From Streptomyces sp. col6 (lineage in GTDB: Bacteria; Actinomycetota; Actinomycetes; Streptomycetales; Streptomycetaceae), in NCBI RefSeq assembly GCF_008042035.1, contig NZ_RDBL01000006.1, positions 890,572-954,571 on the forward strand: a stretch of 64,000 nucleotides of DNA. The letters are read 5' to 3'. Under the pieces are notes generated by a model. That model was not told the DNA's origin and ran no database searches. It saw nothing but the letters and a program-made list of their open reading frames with translations. Both the position numbers and the translations under genes were made by a program. The first letter of the stretch is position 1; every line of letters begins with the position of its first letter. Positions 32,499 to 41,222 of the stretch are shown piece by piece.

Positions 32499-33365
32499 GT
32501 GCGCATCGACCTGCACACCCACTCCACCGCGTCGGACGGCACGGACACCCCCGCCGAGCTGGTGCGCAATGCCGCCGCCGCGGGCCTGGACGTCGTCGCC
32601 CTCACCGATCACGACACCGTGCGCGGGCACGCCGAGGCCGCCGCCGCGCTCCCCGACGGGCTGACGCTCGTCACGGGCGCCGAACTCTCCTGCCGCATCG
32701 ACGGCGTGGGCATGCACATGCTGGCGTACCTCTTCGACCCGGAGGAGCCCGCGTTCGCGGCCGAGCGCGAGCTGGTGCGCGACGACCGGGTGCCGCGCGC
32801 CCGGACCATGGTCCGCAAGCTCCGCGAGCTGGGCGTCCCGGTCACCTGGGAGCAGGTCGCCCGGATCGCCGGCGACGGCTCGGTCGGCCGGCCGCACGTC
32901 GCCACCGCCCTCGTCGAGCTCGGCGTCGTCGCGACCGTGTCCGACGCCTTCACGCCCGACTGGCTCGGTGACGGCGGACGCGCGTACGCCGACAAGCACG
33001 AGCTGGACCCCTTCGACGCGATCCGGCTCGTCAAGGCCGCCGGCGGCGTCACCGTCTTCGCCCACCCGGCCGCCGTCAAGCGCGGCCGTACGGTCCCCGA
33101 GGCCAGGATCGCCGAGCTGGCCGCCGCCGGGCTCGACGGCATCGAGGTCGACCACATGGACCACGACGAGCCCACCCGGACCCGGCTCCGCTCGCTCGCC
33201 CGCGAGCTGGGGCTGCTGACGACCGGCTCCAGCGATTACCACGGCAGCCGCAAGACCGTGGAGCTCGGCGCGTACACCACCGACCCCGAGATCTACGGCG
33301 AGATCACCCGGCGCGCCACGGGAGCCTTCCCGGTGCCGGGAGCCGGCGGACCCGCCGCGCTGTAA
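32499..33365 (+). CDS. PHP-domain phosphoesterase (YciV/TrpH-like)
   Basis: A 288-aa trinuclear-metal phosphoesterase. PHP motifs are RIDLHTHSTASDG (I), ALTDHDTVRGH (II), TGAELSC (III), and late VFAHPAA, DHMD and GSSDYHG (IV). E. coli members (RNase AM/YciV) act on 5' RNA ends and 3',5'-bisphosphate nucleotides. Domain length is standard. Two GTG codons are possible; I choose the one directly before the RIDLHTH motif, with CTGGAG upstream. It follows the zinc-ribbon gene and precedes marC. Confidence 0.88.
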   Translation: MRIDLHTHSTASDGTDTPAELVRNAAAAGLDVVALTDHDTVRGHAEAAAALPDGLTLVTGAELSCRIDGVGMHMLAYLFDPEEPAFAAERELVRDDRVPRARTMVRKLRELGVPVTWEQVARIAGDGSVGRPHVATALVELGVVATVSDAFTPDWLGDGGRAYADKHELDPFDAIRLVKAAGGVTVFAHPAAVKRGRTVPEARIAELAAAGLDGIEVDHMDHDEPTRTRLRSLARELGLLTTGSSDYHGSRKTVELGAYTTDPEIYGEITRRATGAFPVPGAGGPAAL

Positions 33366-33497
33366 CGGCACCGGGTCCTCACCCGCTCGTTTCCCTGTAC
33401 ATCCCACCGCCGTCCGGCACGTCCGGGCGGCGGTGCGGTGCGCCTCTTCCCCGCGGCCACCCACCGCATGCCCGCTCTCTCCCCGCAAGGCTCACCC

Positions 33498-34103
33498 GTG
33501 TTCGACGTCGCTGTCTTCGGATCCCTTTTTCTCACGCTTTTCGTGATTATGGATCCGCCCGGAATCACTCCGATCTTCCTCGCCCTCACCGCGGGCCGCC
33601 CCGCCAAGGTGCAGCGCCGGATGGCGCTCCAGGCCGTCGCCGTCGCCTTCGGCGTGATCGCCGTCTTCGGCGTGCTCGGCCAGCAGATCCTGGACTATCT
33701 GCACGTCTCCGTCCCGGCGCTGATGATCGCCGGCGGTCTGCTCCTGCTGCTCATCGCGCTCGACCTGCTGACCGGCAAGACCGACGAGCCGACGCAGACC
33801 AAGGACGTCAACGTCGCCCTCGTACCGCTCGGCATGCCGCTGCTGGCCGGTCCCGGCGCGATCGTCTCGGTGATCCTCGCCGTGCAGCACGCCGACAGCG
33901 TGGCGAGCCAGGTCTCCGTCTGGACGGCGATCGTCGCCATGCACGTCGTGCTCTGGCTGACCATGCGCTACTCGCTGCTGATCATCCGCGTCATCAAGGA
34001 CGGCGGCGTCGTGCTCGTCACCAGGCTGGCGGGCATGATGCTGTCCGCCATCGCCGTGCAGCAGATCATCAACGGCGTCACCCAGGTCATCCAGGGCACC
34101 TGA
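33498..34103 (+). CDS. MarC family integral membrane protein
   Basis: A 201-aa protein with six membrane segments (FGSLFLTLFVIMDPPGITPIF, then QAVAVAFGVIAVFGVLG, ALMIAGGLLLLLIALDLLT, PLGMPLLAGPGAIVSVILAV and others). IMDPPGITPIF and GPGAI are the MarC/UPF0056 signature. The family is named from the E. coli mar region but is not a proven antibiotic-efflux system. The GTG start has AAGG 8 bases upstream. A 15-bp terminator follows the stop by about 20 bases. Confidence 0.9.
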   Translation: MFDVAVFGSLFLTLFVIMDPPGITPIFLALTAGRPAKVQRRMALQAVAVAFGVIAVFGVLGQQILDYLHVSVPALMIAGGLLLLLIALDLLTGKTDEPTQTKDVNVALVPLGMPLLAGPGAIVSVILAVQHADSVASQVSVWTAIVAMHVVLWLTMRYSLLIIRVIKDGGVVLVTRLAGMMLSAIAVQQIINGVTQVIQGT

Positions 34104-34122
34104 GACCGGCCCGCACACCACA

Positions 34123-34155
34123 GCGCCCCCGCACGGATGTTCCGTGCGGGGGCGC
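34123..34155 (+). terminator. Terminator after marC
   Basis: A perfect 15-bp stem, GCGCCCCCGCACGGA with its complement around a TGT loop, followed by TTCGTCTTCG. It can also serve the minus-strand small gene whose stop is at 34195. Confidence 0.85.
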
Positions 34156-34194
34156 TTCGTCTTCGTTACGTCGACAACTCACATCGGCAAGGTG

Positions 34195-34347
34195 TTATGA
34201 AGCCGGACTTTCGGCCGGTCGGATATAGATGCGCTGGCCCGTGGCGGCGGCCTGCTGCACGATCCGGTTGACGGAGGCGGCGTCCACGACGGTGCTGTCC
34301 ACGGCGGTACCGTCGACATCGTCGAGTCGCATGATCTCGAAGCGCAT
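34195..34347 (-). CDS. Small conserved 50-aa protein
   Basis: A 50-residue protein, MRFEIMRLDDVDG at the start, with IVQQAAATGQRIYIRPAES near the end. The GAAGGGAAG ribosome site lies 5 bases before the ATG. The first half carries VDSTVVDAASVNRIV. It is conserved in Streptomyces by pattern and shorter than usual gene-finder limits. Its promoter lies in an AT-rich divergent region shared with the NYN gene. No function is known; the size and charge fit a regulator or accessory peptide. Confidence 0.75.
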   Translation of the reverse strand: MRFEIMRLDDVDGTAVDSTVVDAASVNRIVQQAAATGQRIYIRPAESPAS

Positions 34348-34568
34348 AAGGCTTCCCTTCGTCTGATCCTCCTGCTGGAGAACTACTGGGAGGACGGTGT
34401 CCCGTCCGCAAGGATGAGGAGCGCCAGGCATGTCTGTCGTGCGCCCCACGAACGGTTCAACGGCTTGCCCCCTGCAAACATTCCCTACGCTAAGGAAATT
34501 TTTTGGATGTCTAAGTACCGGCTGGTAATCAAGGGTCCACGGACGACCGGCAGCGCGACGGGACGCGC
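34348..34568. promoter_or_regulatory. Divergent AT-rich promoter region
   Basis: Unusually AT-rich for this genome around 34480-34530 (CTACGCTAAGGAAATTTTTTGG). Overlapping -10 hexamers occur on both strands: TACGCT (plus) and TAGCGT (minus) within CTACGCTAAG. It probably drives the 50-aa protein leftward and the NYN nuclease rightward. Confidence 0.5.
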
Positions 34569-35456
34569 ATGAACGACGCGGAGATCGGCGAGCGGCTCGA
34601 CCGCACCAACGCACTGCTCGAACGCGTACTCGCCGAGGTCTCGAAGACCCCCTCGACCCACGCGATCTTCGTGGACGCGGGCTATGTGTACGCCGCCGCG
34701 GGGCTGCTCGTCACCGGCACCGAGGACCGGCGCTCCTTCGACCTCGACGCCGAAGGGCTGATCGAGGCCTTCATCGACAAGGCCCGCACCATCTTCGCGG
34801 ACAGCAGACTGCTGCGCGTGTACTGGTACGACGGGGCCAGGCGCCGCATCCACACCACCGAGCAGCAGACCATCGCCGAACTCCCCGACGTCAAGGTCAG
34901 ACTCGGCAACCTCAACGCCAACAACCAGCAGAAGGGCGTCGACTCCCTCATCCGCACCGACCTGGAGTCGCTCGCCCGCCACCGGGCCATCAGCGACGCC
35001 GCGCTCGTCGGCGGCGACGAGGACCTGGTGTCGGCCGTCGAGGCCGCGCAGGGCTACGGCGCCCGGGTCCACCTGTGGGGCATCGAGGCGGGCGAGGGGC
35101 GCAACCAGGCGGAGCCGCTGCTCTGGGAGGTGGACAGCCAGCGCACCTTCGACCTGGACTTCTGCCGCCCGTACGTGACCAGACGCGCCGTCACCACCTA
35201 CGAGGAGGACGGCCCCGCGCCCTCGCGCGAGGACGTCCGTTTCGTCGGCGCCCAGATCGCCGCCGCCTGGCTCGCCGCGCGCGGCCGCGAATCCCTGGCC
35301 GACCTGCTGCCCGGCCACCCGTACCTGCCGGGCTCGGTCGACCAGGACCTGCTGCACGAGGCCGAACGCCTCCTCCAGCGTTCCCTGCGCGGCCACCCAC
35401 CGCTGCGGCGGGCGCTGCGCGACGGCTTCTGGCAGCACCTCCAGGCCCAGTACTGA
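34569..35456 (+). CDS. NYN-domain (PIN-like) putative RNase
   Basis: A 295-aa protein of the NYN superfamily. HAIFVDAGYVYAAAGLLV carries the first acidic residue, LIEAFIDKAR and LLRVYWYDGARRR are core strands, and QKGVDSLIRTDLESLA with ALVGGDEDL supplies the other acidic residues. The fold suggests an RNase with a Mg site. A C-terminal extension (about 200-295) is helical. The start ATG has only a weak site (GGGACG). It is divergent from the small gene. Confidence 0.85.
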   Translation: MNDAEIGERLDRTNALLERVLAEVSKTPSTHAIFVDAGYVYAAAGLLVTGTEDRRSFDLDAEGLIEAFIDKARTIFADSRLLRVYWYDGARRRIHTTEQQTIAELPDVKVRLGNLNANNQQKGVDSLIRTDLESLARHRAISDAALVGGDEDLVSAVEAAQGYGARVHLWGIEAGEGRNQAEPLLWEVDSQRTFDLDFCRPYVTRRAVTTYEEDGPAPSREDVRFVGAQIAAAWLAARGRESLADLLPGHPYLPGSVDQDLLHEAERLLQRSLRGHPPLRRALRDGFWQHLQAQY

Positions 35457-35486
35457 TACCGCTGTCGCGGGGGTTACGGGGAGCCG

Positions 35487-36326
35487 TTACAGGCCCTCCC
35501 AGAACGCGACGAGGGCCTCGGCGGTCTCCTGCGGCCGGTCCGTGTTGGGGGAGTGCTCGGCGCCCTCGATACGGGTCCGGAGCGCGCCGAGGCGTACGGC
35601 CATCTCGTCGAGCACCGGCACCGGCCAGACGTCGTCGGCCTCACCGGAGATGACGTGCACCGGCAGACCTGCCGCCACGACCTCGGCCACCCGGTCCGGC
35701 TCGGTGGCCAGCTGACGGCCCGTCGCGATCAGCTGGGCCGGATGGTGGAGAAGCCAGCGCCGCCGCAGGTCCTCGCCGTCCGTGTCCGCCTCGGCCGGCG
35801 GGTCGAAGGCGCGCATTGCGGCCCAGACGTCGGCCATGGTCATGGTCGCCAGCGCGTCACCGAGGATCTTCAGCTTGACCTGCTGCTCCTCGACGACCTC
35901 GGCGGGCCCCGAGGACATCAGAGTCAGGGAACGGAACGGCGCGGCGTCCAGCAGGACGGCCGCCCGGCCGATCTGCCCGCCGAGCGAGTGCCCCACCAGG
36001 TGCACCGCGCCCTCACCGAGCGCGGCCGCCTGGGAGAGCACGTCACGGGCCAGCTGGTCCTGGGCGTACACCCCGGGGTCGTCGCTCCCGGAGCTCTCGA
36101 ACTGCCCGCGGCCGTCGACGGCGACGGCACGGTATCCGGCGTCCGCGAGCGGTTGCAGCAGGGCGATGAAGTCCTCCTTGCTGCCGGTGTATCCGGGCAC
36201 CAGAAGGGCGGTGCCGCGCGGTGCCCCGGAAGGGGCGGCGTCCAGCACGGCGAACTCCCCGCGCGCGGTGGGCAGCGCACGCGCCCGTGCGCAGGAGGGC
36301 GGGATGAAGGTGGGTGGCCTGCTCAT
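35487..36326 (-). CDS. Alpha/beta hydrolase
   Basis: A 279-aa hydrolase. The nucleophile elbow GHSLGGQ (Ser near residue 115) lies after VHLVGH. The oxyanion region is LLVPGYTGSKEDF. Acid in GEADDVWP and the His in GAEHSP complete a triad. The ATG lies 6 bases from a TAACCT -10 on the minus strand (36333-36338) with no Shine-Dalgarno sequence, so it may be leaderless. It converges on the NYN gene. Substrate unknown. Confidence 0.83.
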   Translation of the reverse strand: MSRPPTFIPPSCARARALPTARGEFAVLDAAPSGAPRGTALLVPGYTGSKEDFIALLQPLADAGYRAVAVDGRGQFESSGSDDPGVYAQDQLARDVLSQAAALGEGAVHLVGHSLGGQIGRAAVLLDAAPFRSLTLMSSGPAEVVEEQQVKLKILGDALATMTMADVWAAMRAFDPPAEADTDGEDLRRRWLLHHPAQLIATGRQLATEPDRVAEVVAAGLPVHVISGEADDVWPVPVLDEMAVRLGALRTRIEGAEHSPNTDRPQETAEALVAFWEGL

Positions 36327-36402
36327 GGAACGAGGTTAAGTCGTGGCGCGGAGGACGGCGCTCGGGGATGCCTGGAGGACCGCACCGGCCCGGGACACGA
36401 AC

Positions 36403-36442
36403 GACGGGCGGCCCCGGGGAAAGATCCCCGGGGCCGCCCGTC
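36403..36442 (-). terminator. Terminator downstream of the DEAD-box helicase
   Basis: An 18-bp perfect stem (GACGGGCGGCCCCGGGGA with its complement) around an AAGA loop. It lies 22 bases downstream of the helicase stop on the minus strand. Confidence 0.88.
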
Positions 36443-36463
36443 GGGTGGTGGTGCCTGGTCCGC

Positions 36464-38452
36464 TCAGCTCTCGGCCTTCGCGGCGGCGCGCGGCGCGCGG
36501 CGGCGGCGCGGCTTGGCCTCGCCCCCGTCGGTCGCGGTCTCCGCCACGGCCTCCGCCTTGGGCTTGGCGGCCGTACGCGTACGGCGGCGCACCGGCTCGG
36601 GCTCGGAGATCGGCGCGATCTGGAAGTCGACCTCGTCCTCTGCCGGCTTGATCACGCGGGGACGGCGGCGCGGCCGGGTGACGGCGGGCGCCTCCGGCTC
36701 GGCCACGGGCGCGGTCTGGAAGCCCGCGTCCTCGGTCACCGGCTTGGCCACCCGGGCGCGGCGGCGACGCGGCTTGGCCTCCTCGGTCACCGTCTCGGCC
36801 ACGGCCTCGGCGGCGACGACCTCGGCGACGGCCTCCGTCTTCGGCTTGGCGGCCCGGCTCCGGGTGCGCTTCTTCGGCGCGGCCTCGGCCTCCGGCTCGC
36901 TCGCCACGGCCACGGGGGCCTCGGCCACGGCGACCGCGGCCTCGGCGGCGGCCTCCGCGGCGCCGACCCGGGTGCGACGGCGGCGGCGCGGGGTGCGCGG
37001 GCCGTCGGCCACCGGCTCGGAACCGGCCTCGGCGGCCGGCGCGGGCACGGTCGCCGCGTCCTCGGTGAGCGTCGTGCCACCACGGGTGCGCCGGCGCTGA
37101 CGCGGGGTGCGCGGAGCACGCTCCTCACGGGCGGCGGGCGCCGGGGCGGCGGACCTGCGGCCACGGCCGCCCGTCTCGCCCAGGTCCTCGATCTCCTCGG
37201 CCCCCAGACCGGCACGGGTGCGCTCGGCACGCGGCAGGACACCCTTGGTGCCGGCCGGGATGGCGAGGTCCTCGTACAGGTGCGGGGAGGTCGAGTACGT
37301 CTCGACCGGGTCCGGGAAGTTCAGGTCCAGGGCCTTGTTGATCAGCTGCCAGCGCGGGATGTCGTCCCAGTCGACCAGCGTGATCGCGATGCCCTTGGCG
37401 CCCGCGCGGCCGGTCCGGCCGATGCGGTGCAGGTAGGTCTTCTCGTCCTCGGGCGACTGGTAGTTGATGACGTGGGTGACACCCTCGACATCGATACCGC
37501 GGGCGGCGACGTCGGTGCAGACCAGCACGTCGACCTTGCCGTTGCGGAAGGCCCGCAGCGCCTGCTCGCGGGCTCCCTGGCCGAGGTCGCCGTGGACGGC
37601 GCCGGAGGCGAAGCCGCGCCGCTCCAGCTGCTCGGCGATGTCGGCCGCGGTGCGCTTGGTGCGGCAGAAGATCATCGCGAGCCCGCGGCCCTCGGCCTGG
37701 AGGATGCGCGAGACCATCTCGGGCTTGTCCATCGAGTGGGCGCGGTACACGTACTGCGCCGTGTTCTTGACGGTCGTGCCCTCGTCGTCGGGCGAGGTGG
37801 CGTTGATGTGCGTCGGCTGCGACATGTAGCGGCGCGCGAGCGAGATGACCGCGCCCGGCATGGTGGCCGAGAACAGCATGGTCTGGCGCTTGGCCGGCAG
37901 CATCGTGATGATGCGCTCGACGTCGGGCAGGAAGCCCAGGTCCAGCATCTCGTCGGCCTCGTCGAGGACGAGCGCGCGGACCTTGGAGAGGTCCAGCTTG
38001 CGCTGGCCCGCGAGGTCGAGCAGCCGGCCGGGGGTGCCGACGATCACGTCGACGCCCTTCTTGAGGGCCTCGACCTGGGGCTCGTAGGCGCGGCCGCCGT
38101 AGATCGCGAGGACCCGGACGTTGCGCACCTTGCCGGCGGTGAGCAGGTCGTTGGTGACCTGCTGGCACAGCTCGCGGGTGGGAACGACGATCAGGGCCTG
38201 CGGGGAGTCCGTCAGCTCCTCCGGCTTCGCGCGGCCCGCCTCGACGTCGGCGAGGACGGTGACGCGCTCCAGCAGCGGGAGGCCGAAGCCGAGCGTCTTG
38301 CCGGTGCCGGTCTTGGCCTGGCCGATGACGTCGGACCCGGAGAGGGCGACGGGGAGCGTGAGCTCCTGGATGGGGAAGGGGGACGTGATGCCGACGGCCT
38401 CAAGGGCCTCGGCCGTCTCGGAAAGAATCCCGAGGTCTCGGAACGTAGTCAG
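36464..38452 (-). CDS. DEAD-box RNA helicase with basic/acidic repeat tail (CTG start)
   Basis: A 662-aa RNA helicase when read from the CTG at 38452. The Q motif (GITSPFPIQ), motif I (QAKTGTGKT), Ia (VPTREL), II (VLDEADEML), III (SATMP), and VI (HRIGRTGRAG) are all present in order over residues 1-400. A 230-residue tail alternates RRRRTR runs with acidic Ala/Glu stretches, typical of RNA-binding tails in actinobacterial RhlE-type proteins. The frame upstream of the Q motif contains no ATG, GTG or TTG before a stop at 38521. Starting at the first ATG (38128) would delete the Q motif and Walker A. The CTG follows AGAAGAGGCAGCACC. It matches Rv3211 (rhlE) in synteny. Confidence 0.92.
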   Translation of the reverse strand: MTTFRDLGILSETAEALEAVGITSPFPIQELTLPVALSGSDVIGQAKTGTGKTLGFGLPLLERVTVLADVEAGRAKPEELTDSPQALIVVPTRELCQQVTNDLLTAGKVRNVRVLAIYGGRAYEPQVEALKKGVDVIVGTPGRLLDLAGQRKLDLSKVRALVLDEADEMLDLGFLPDVERIITMLPAKRQTMLFSATMPGAVISLARRYMSQPTHINATSPDDEGTTVKNTAQYVYRAHSMDKPEMVSRILQAEGRGLAMIFCRTKRTAADIAEQLERRGFASGAVHGDLGQGAREQALRAFRNGKVDVLVCTDVAARGIDVEGVTHVINYQSPEDEKTYLHRIGRTGRAGAKGIAITLVDWDDIPRWQLINKALDLNFPDPVETYSTSPHLYEDLAIPAGTKGVLPRAERTRAGLGAEEIEDLGETGGRGRRSAAPAPAAREERAPRTPRQRRRTRGGTTLTEDAATVPAPAAEAGSEPVADGPRTPRRRRRTRVGAAEAAAEAAVAVAEAPVAVASEPEAEAAPKKRTRSRAAKPKTEAVAEVVAAEAVAETVTEEAKPRRRRARVAKPVTEDAGFQTAPVAEPEAPAVTRPRRRPRVIKPAEDEVDFQIAPISEPEPVRRRTRTAAKPKAEAVAETATDGGEAKPRRRRAPRAAAKAES

Positions 38453-38834
38453 GGTGCTGCCTCTTCTGTGAGACGCGGTCCGAGGCGAACGAAGGGGGTC
38501 GTACCGTGCCGGGGTTGGTCATCCGGCGGGATAAGCCGGGTGGCGCGGGACCACTGCCGTCGCTCGAGCGCTCGTGCCGCTGAGGGGGCCCCTCATCTGC
38601 GGTCGTACGTGTGCACGCACCGCGTGGAGGGCTGTCGGGTCGGAGCCGATCGGGCCACCGACCGGGCATCCTCATTCAATTTCGCGCTACGAGCAGATGC
38701 AAAGTGCTCAGTAAGCGCATTACCACTGTACCCCGGATCCGCGCATCTGTGTTGGGTGAATTCGTCGGATCGGTGTGACATGGGTCGACGGGCGGACCCT
38801 TCCGCCTCCGCTCGGGCGGGCTATTCTGCGCTGC
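38453..38834. other. Promoter region between the helicase and ferritin-like gene
   Basis: About 380 bases. The helicase side is likely a 5' untranslated region of unknown length. On the plus strand TATTCT (38822-38827) is 7 bases from the ferritin-like ATG. I see no CspA-type cold box or riboswitch. Confidence 0.45.
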
Positions 38835-39569
38835 ATGGAGACGCCTGACAACGCCACTGACACCCCCGCGACGACCAGAATCGCCGACCAGGACTGGGCC
38901 ACCGCGTCCGCGCAGCCGCAGTACCGGGCGGCCGTCGTCGATCTGCTGGGCGCACTCGCCTACGGGGAGCTCGCGGCCTTCGAGCGGCTCGCCGAGGACG
39001 CCAAGCTCGCGCCGACCCTGGCCGACAAGGCGGAGCTGGCGAAGATGGCGTCCGCCGAGTTCCACCACTTCGAGCAGCTCACCGAGCGGCTGACGGCCAT
39101 CGAGGTCGAGCCGACCGCCGCCATGGAGCCGTTCGCCCGCGCGCTCGACGACTTCCACCGCCAGACCGCCCCCTCCGACTGGCTGGAGGGCCTGGTCAAG
39201 GCGTACGTCGGCGACTCGATCGCCAGCGACTTCTACCGGGAGGTCGCGGCCCGGCTCGACTCCGACACCCGCTCCCTGGTCCTCGCCGTGCTCGACGACA
39301 CGGGCCACGGCAACTTCGCCGTCGAGAAGGTGCGCGCGGCGATCGAGGCGGAGCCGAGGGTCGGCGGCCGGCTGGCGCTGTGGGCGCGGCGGCTCATGGG
39401 CGAGGCGCTCTCGCAGGCGCAGCGCGTGGTCGCGGACCGTGACGCGCTGTCGACGATGCTGGTCGGCGGGGTCGCCGACGGCTTCGACCTGGCGGAGGTC
39501 GGCCGGATGTTCTCCCGGATCACCGAGGCGCACACCAAGCGCATGGCCGCCCTGGGGCTCGCGGCGTAG
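38835..39569 (+). CDS. Ferritin-like fold protein (MiaE-like)
   Basis: A 244-aa helical protein of the ferritin-like superfamily. AYGELAAFERLAEDA contributes a Glu, ASAEFHHFEQLTERL an E-x-x-H motif, and LDDTGHGNFAVEKVR a second metal-ligand set. This is the di-iron arrangement seen in MiaE-type tRNA hydroxylases. It matches Rv3210c. The start is the ATG 7 bases after TATTCT, suggesting a leaderless mRNA. The in-frame upstream ATG at 38775 is less likely. Function is not proven; hydroxylation or iron storage are possible. Confidence 0.8.
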   Translation: METPDNATDTPATTRIADQDWATASAQPQYRAAVVDLLGALAYGELAAFERLAEDAKLAPTLADKAELAKMASAEFHHFEQLTERLTAIEVEPTAAMEPFARALDDFHRQTAPSDWLEGLVKAYVGDSIASDFYREVAARLDSDTRSLVLAVLDDTGHGNFAVEKVRAAIEAEPRVGGRLALWARRLMGEALSQAQRVVADRDALSTMLVGGVADGFDLAEVGRMFSRITEAHTKRMAALGLAA

Positions 39570-39581
39570 GGAGAGCCGGCG

Positions 39582-39851
39582 TCAGGCGGCGGCCGACCGG
39601 CTCAGCCGGCGGCTGCGCGGCCTGATCAGCAGCGACACCGTCACGGCGGCGATCAGCACGGCACCCACCACCGCGGCCGCCGCGTGGCCCCCGCCGAGCA
39701 CCGAGTGCATGAGGGACGCGCCGAACACGGCGCCGAGCGTCCCCGTGCCGAACACGGTCCGGCGGGCCGGGAGGCGGCCCGGCAGCGAGCGCAGTGCCGC
39801 CCAGGAGAGGACTGCTCCGAGCACGACGGCGCTCAACGTTTCCAGGATCAC
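39582..39851 (-). CDS. Small two- or three-TM membrane protein
   Basis: An 89-aa hydrophobic protein. The N-terminal membrane segment (LETLSAVVLGAVLSWAAL) precedes a basic loop (GRLPARRT). A Gly/Ala-rich stretch and a second or third segment (AAVVGAVLIAAVTVSLLI) follow, then a basic C-terminus (RPRSRRLSRSAAA). The GTG has GAGGTGA 9-10 bases upstream. No known domain. It converges on the ferritin-like gene. Confidence 0.65.
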   Translation of the reverse strand: MILETLSAVVLGAVLSWAALRSLPGRLPARRTVFGTGTLGAVFGASLMHSVLGGGHAAAAVVGAVLIAAVTVSLLIRPRSRRLSRSAAA

Positions 39852-39989
39852 GGACGATCACCTCGCAGATACGGAACGGACGCTTCGGTCCTGGTCGTAC
39901 TACCCGTGAGCGGCCGGTCACAACCCTCCCGCGCACAGGCTTCGCCCAGCCGTCGCGCAGGGAAGCGGAATGCGCGGACGGGAGCAACG

Positions 39990-40029
39990 CGAAGCGGCCC
40001 GGCGGGGAATCCCCGACCGGGCCGCTTCG
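39990..40029. terminator. Terminator downstream of DUF3107
   Basis: A 13-bp perfect outer stem (CGAAGCGGCCCGG with its complement) enclosing a second small palindrome (CGGGGAATCCCCG). It is located 25 bases after the DUF3107 stop on the minus strand. Confidence 0.8.
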
Positions 40030-40053
40030 TGCGGTCTTCGCGTCCGTGCGCCT

Positions 40054-40281
40054 CTACAGCGCGCCGAACCCCACCCGTCGCGTGCTGGGCTCGCCGATCT
40101 CCACATAGGCGATCCGGTCGGCCGGCACGAGGACCTTGCGGCCCTTCTCGTCCGTGAGGCTGAGCAGCTGCGCCTTGCCGGCGAGAGCCTCGGACACCGC
40201 GCTCTCGACCTCTTCGGCGGAAAGCCCGCTCTCCAGAACGATCTCCCGGGGCGTGTGCTGCACCCCGATCTTGACCTCCAC
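40054..40281 (-). CDS. DUF3107 protein
   Basis: A 75-aa conserved actinobacterial protein starting VEVKIGVQHTPREIVLESGLSAEEV, with LLSLTDEKGRKVLVPADRIAYVEIG. It matches Rv3208A. The GTG follows GGAGGGACATAGCC. It is probably cotranscribed with the TetR gene upstream, 131 bases apart. Too short for many gene callers. Function unknown. Confidence 0.88.
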   Translation of the reverse strand: MEVKIGVQHTPREIVLESGLSAEEVESAVSEALAGKAQLLSLTDEKGRKVLVPADRIAYVEIGEPSTRRVGFGAL

Positions 40282-40412
40282 GGCTATGTCCCTCCGACGG
40301 TCAGTCCCTGCGCGGTGAACCGCGCCGTACGCAGCACACATTAGCCCGCTGAGGGGACTCGTCAGGGCGCCCCCGGCCACGCCCGCAGCGAACACGGGCG
40401 CCCGCCGGGCGG

Positions 40413-41054
40413 TCAGTGCTGATCGATGCCGTGCAGGGGGAAGCCCGCGATGCCCCGCCAGGCCAGCGAGGTGAGCAGCTGGACCGCCGTGTCGCGCGGA
40501 ATGGCCGACCGGCTGGAGAGCCAGTACCGGGCGACCACCTGGGACACCCCGCCGAGGCCCACCGCGAGCAGCATGGACTCGTCCTTGGACAGGCCCGTGT
40601 CGCCCGCGATCACGTCGGAGATCGCCTCGGCGCACTGGAGCGAGACCCGGTCCACGCGCTCGCGCACGGCGGGCTCGTTGGTCAGGTCGGACTCGAAGAC
40701 CAGCCGGAAGGCGCCGCCCTCGTCCTCGACGTACGCGAAGTACGCGTCCATCGTCGCGGCCACGCGCAGCTTGTTGTCGGTGGTCGACGCCAGGGCCGTA
40801 CGCACCGCCTGCAGCAGCGACTCGCAGTGCTGGTCGAGAAGGGCCAGGTAGAGCTCCAGCTTGCCCGGGAAGTGCTGGTAGAGCACCGGCTTGCTGACGC
40901 CGGCGCGCTCCGCGATGTCGTCCATCGCCGCGGAGTGGTACCCCTGCGCGACGAACACCTCCTGCGCGGCTCCCAGCAGCTGGTTGCGTCGGGCGCGGCG
41001 GGGCAGGCGAGTGCCCCGCGGGCGCGCCGCCTCGGTCTGCTCGATGGCTGTCAC
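40413..41054 (-). CDS. TetR family regulator (Rv3208-like)
   Basis: A 213-aa repressor. The helix-turn-helix at about residues 20-65 reads LLGAAQEVFVAQGYHSAAMDDIAERAGVSKPVLYQHFPGK. The rest is a helical ligand domain conserved with Rv3208. The GTG is close behind GGGAGGC. In mycobacteria the regulator sits in the same gene order. No ligand is known. An inverted repeat upstream (41098-41146) may be its operator. Confidence 0.87.
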   Translation of the reverse strand: MTAIEQTEAARPRGTRLPRRARRNQLLGAAQEVFVAQGYHSAAMDDIAERAGVSKPVLYQHFPGKLELYLALLDQHCESLLQAVRTALASTTDNKLRVAATMDAYFAYVEDEGGAFRLVFESDLTNEPAVRERVDRVSLQCAEAISDVIAGDTGLSKDESMLLAVGLGGVSQVVARYWLSSRSAIPRDTAVQLLTSLAWRGIAGFPLHGIDQH

Positions 41055-41097
41055 GCCGCCTCCCAAATTCGTGGTCCGACACAGCCGTTCCGTACGT

Positions 41098-41146
41098 GCC
41101 GCGCCATACCGACATCGTACTTTTGGGTAACCCCGGTATGCGCGGC
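41098..41146. promoter_or_regulatory. Interrupted inverted repeat upstream of the TetR gene
   Basis: GCCGCGCCATACCG (41098-41111) pairs with CGGTATGCGCGGC (41134-41146), with one bulged base and a 22-base AT-richer centre (TACTTTTGGGTAACC). The position is 44 bases before the GTG start. It could be autoregulatory. Confidence 0.4.
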
Positions 41147-41222
41147 GCGGACGCAGAATTTCACGGACCGGACGGCTGCGGAAGCCGCAGGTTGTCCGGT
41201 CGGAGGCGCAGAGCGGGACGTA

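Noticed and set aside
36314..38848. Long plus-strand open frame antisense to the helicase
   Set aside because: Open antisense frames are expected at this GC content. The helicase motifs are on the minus strand.
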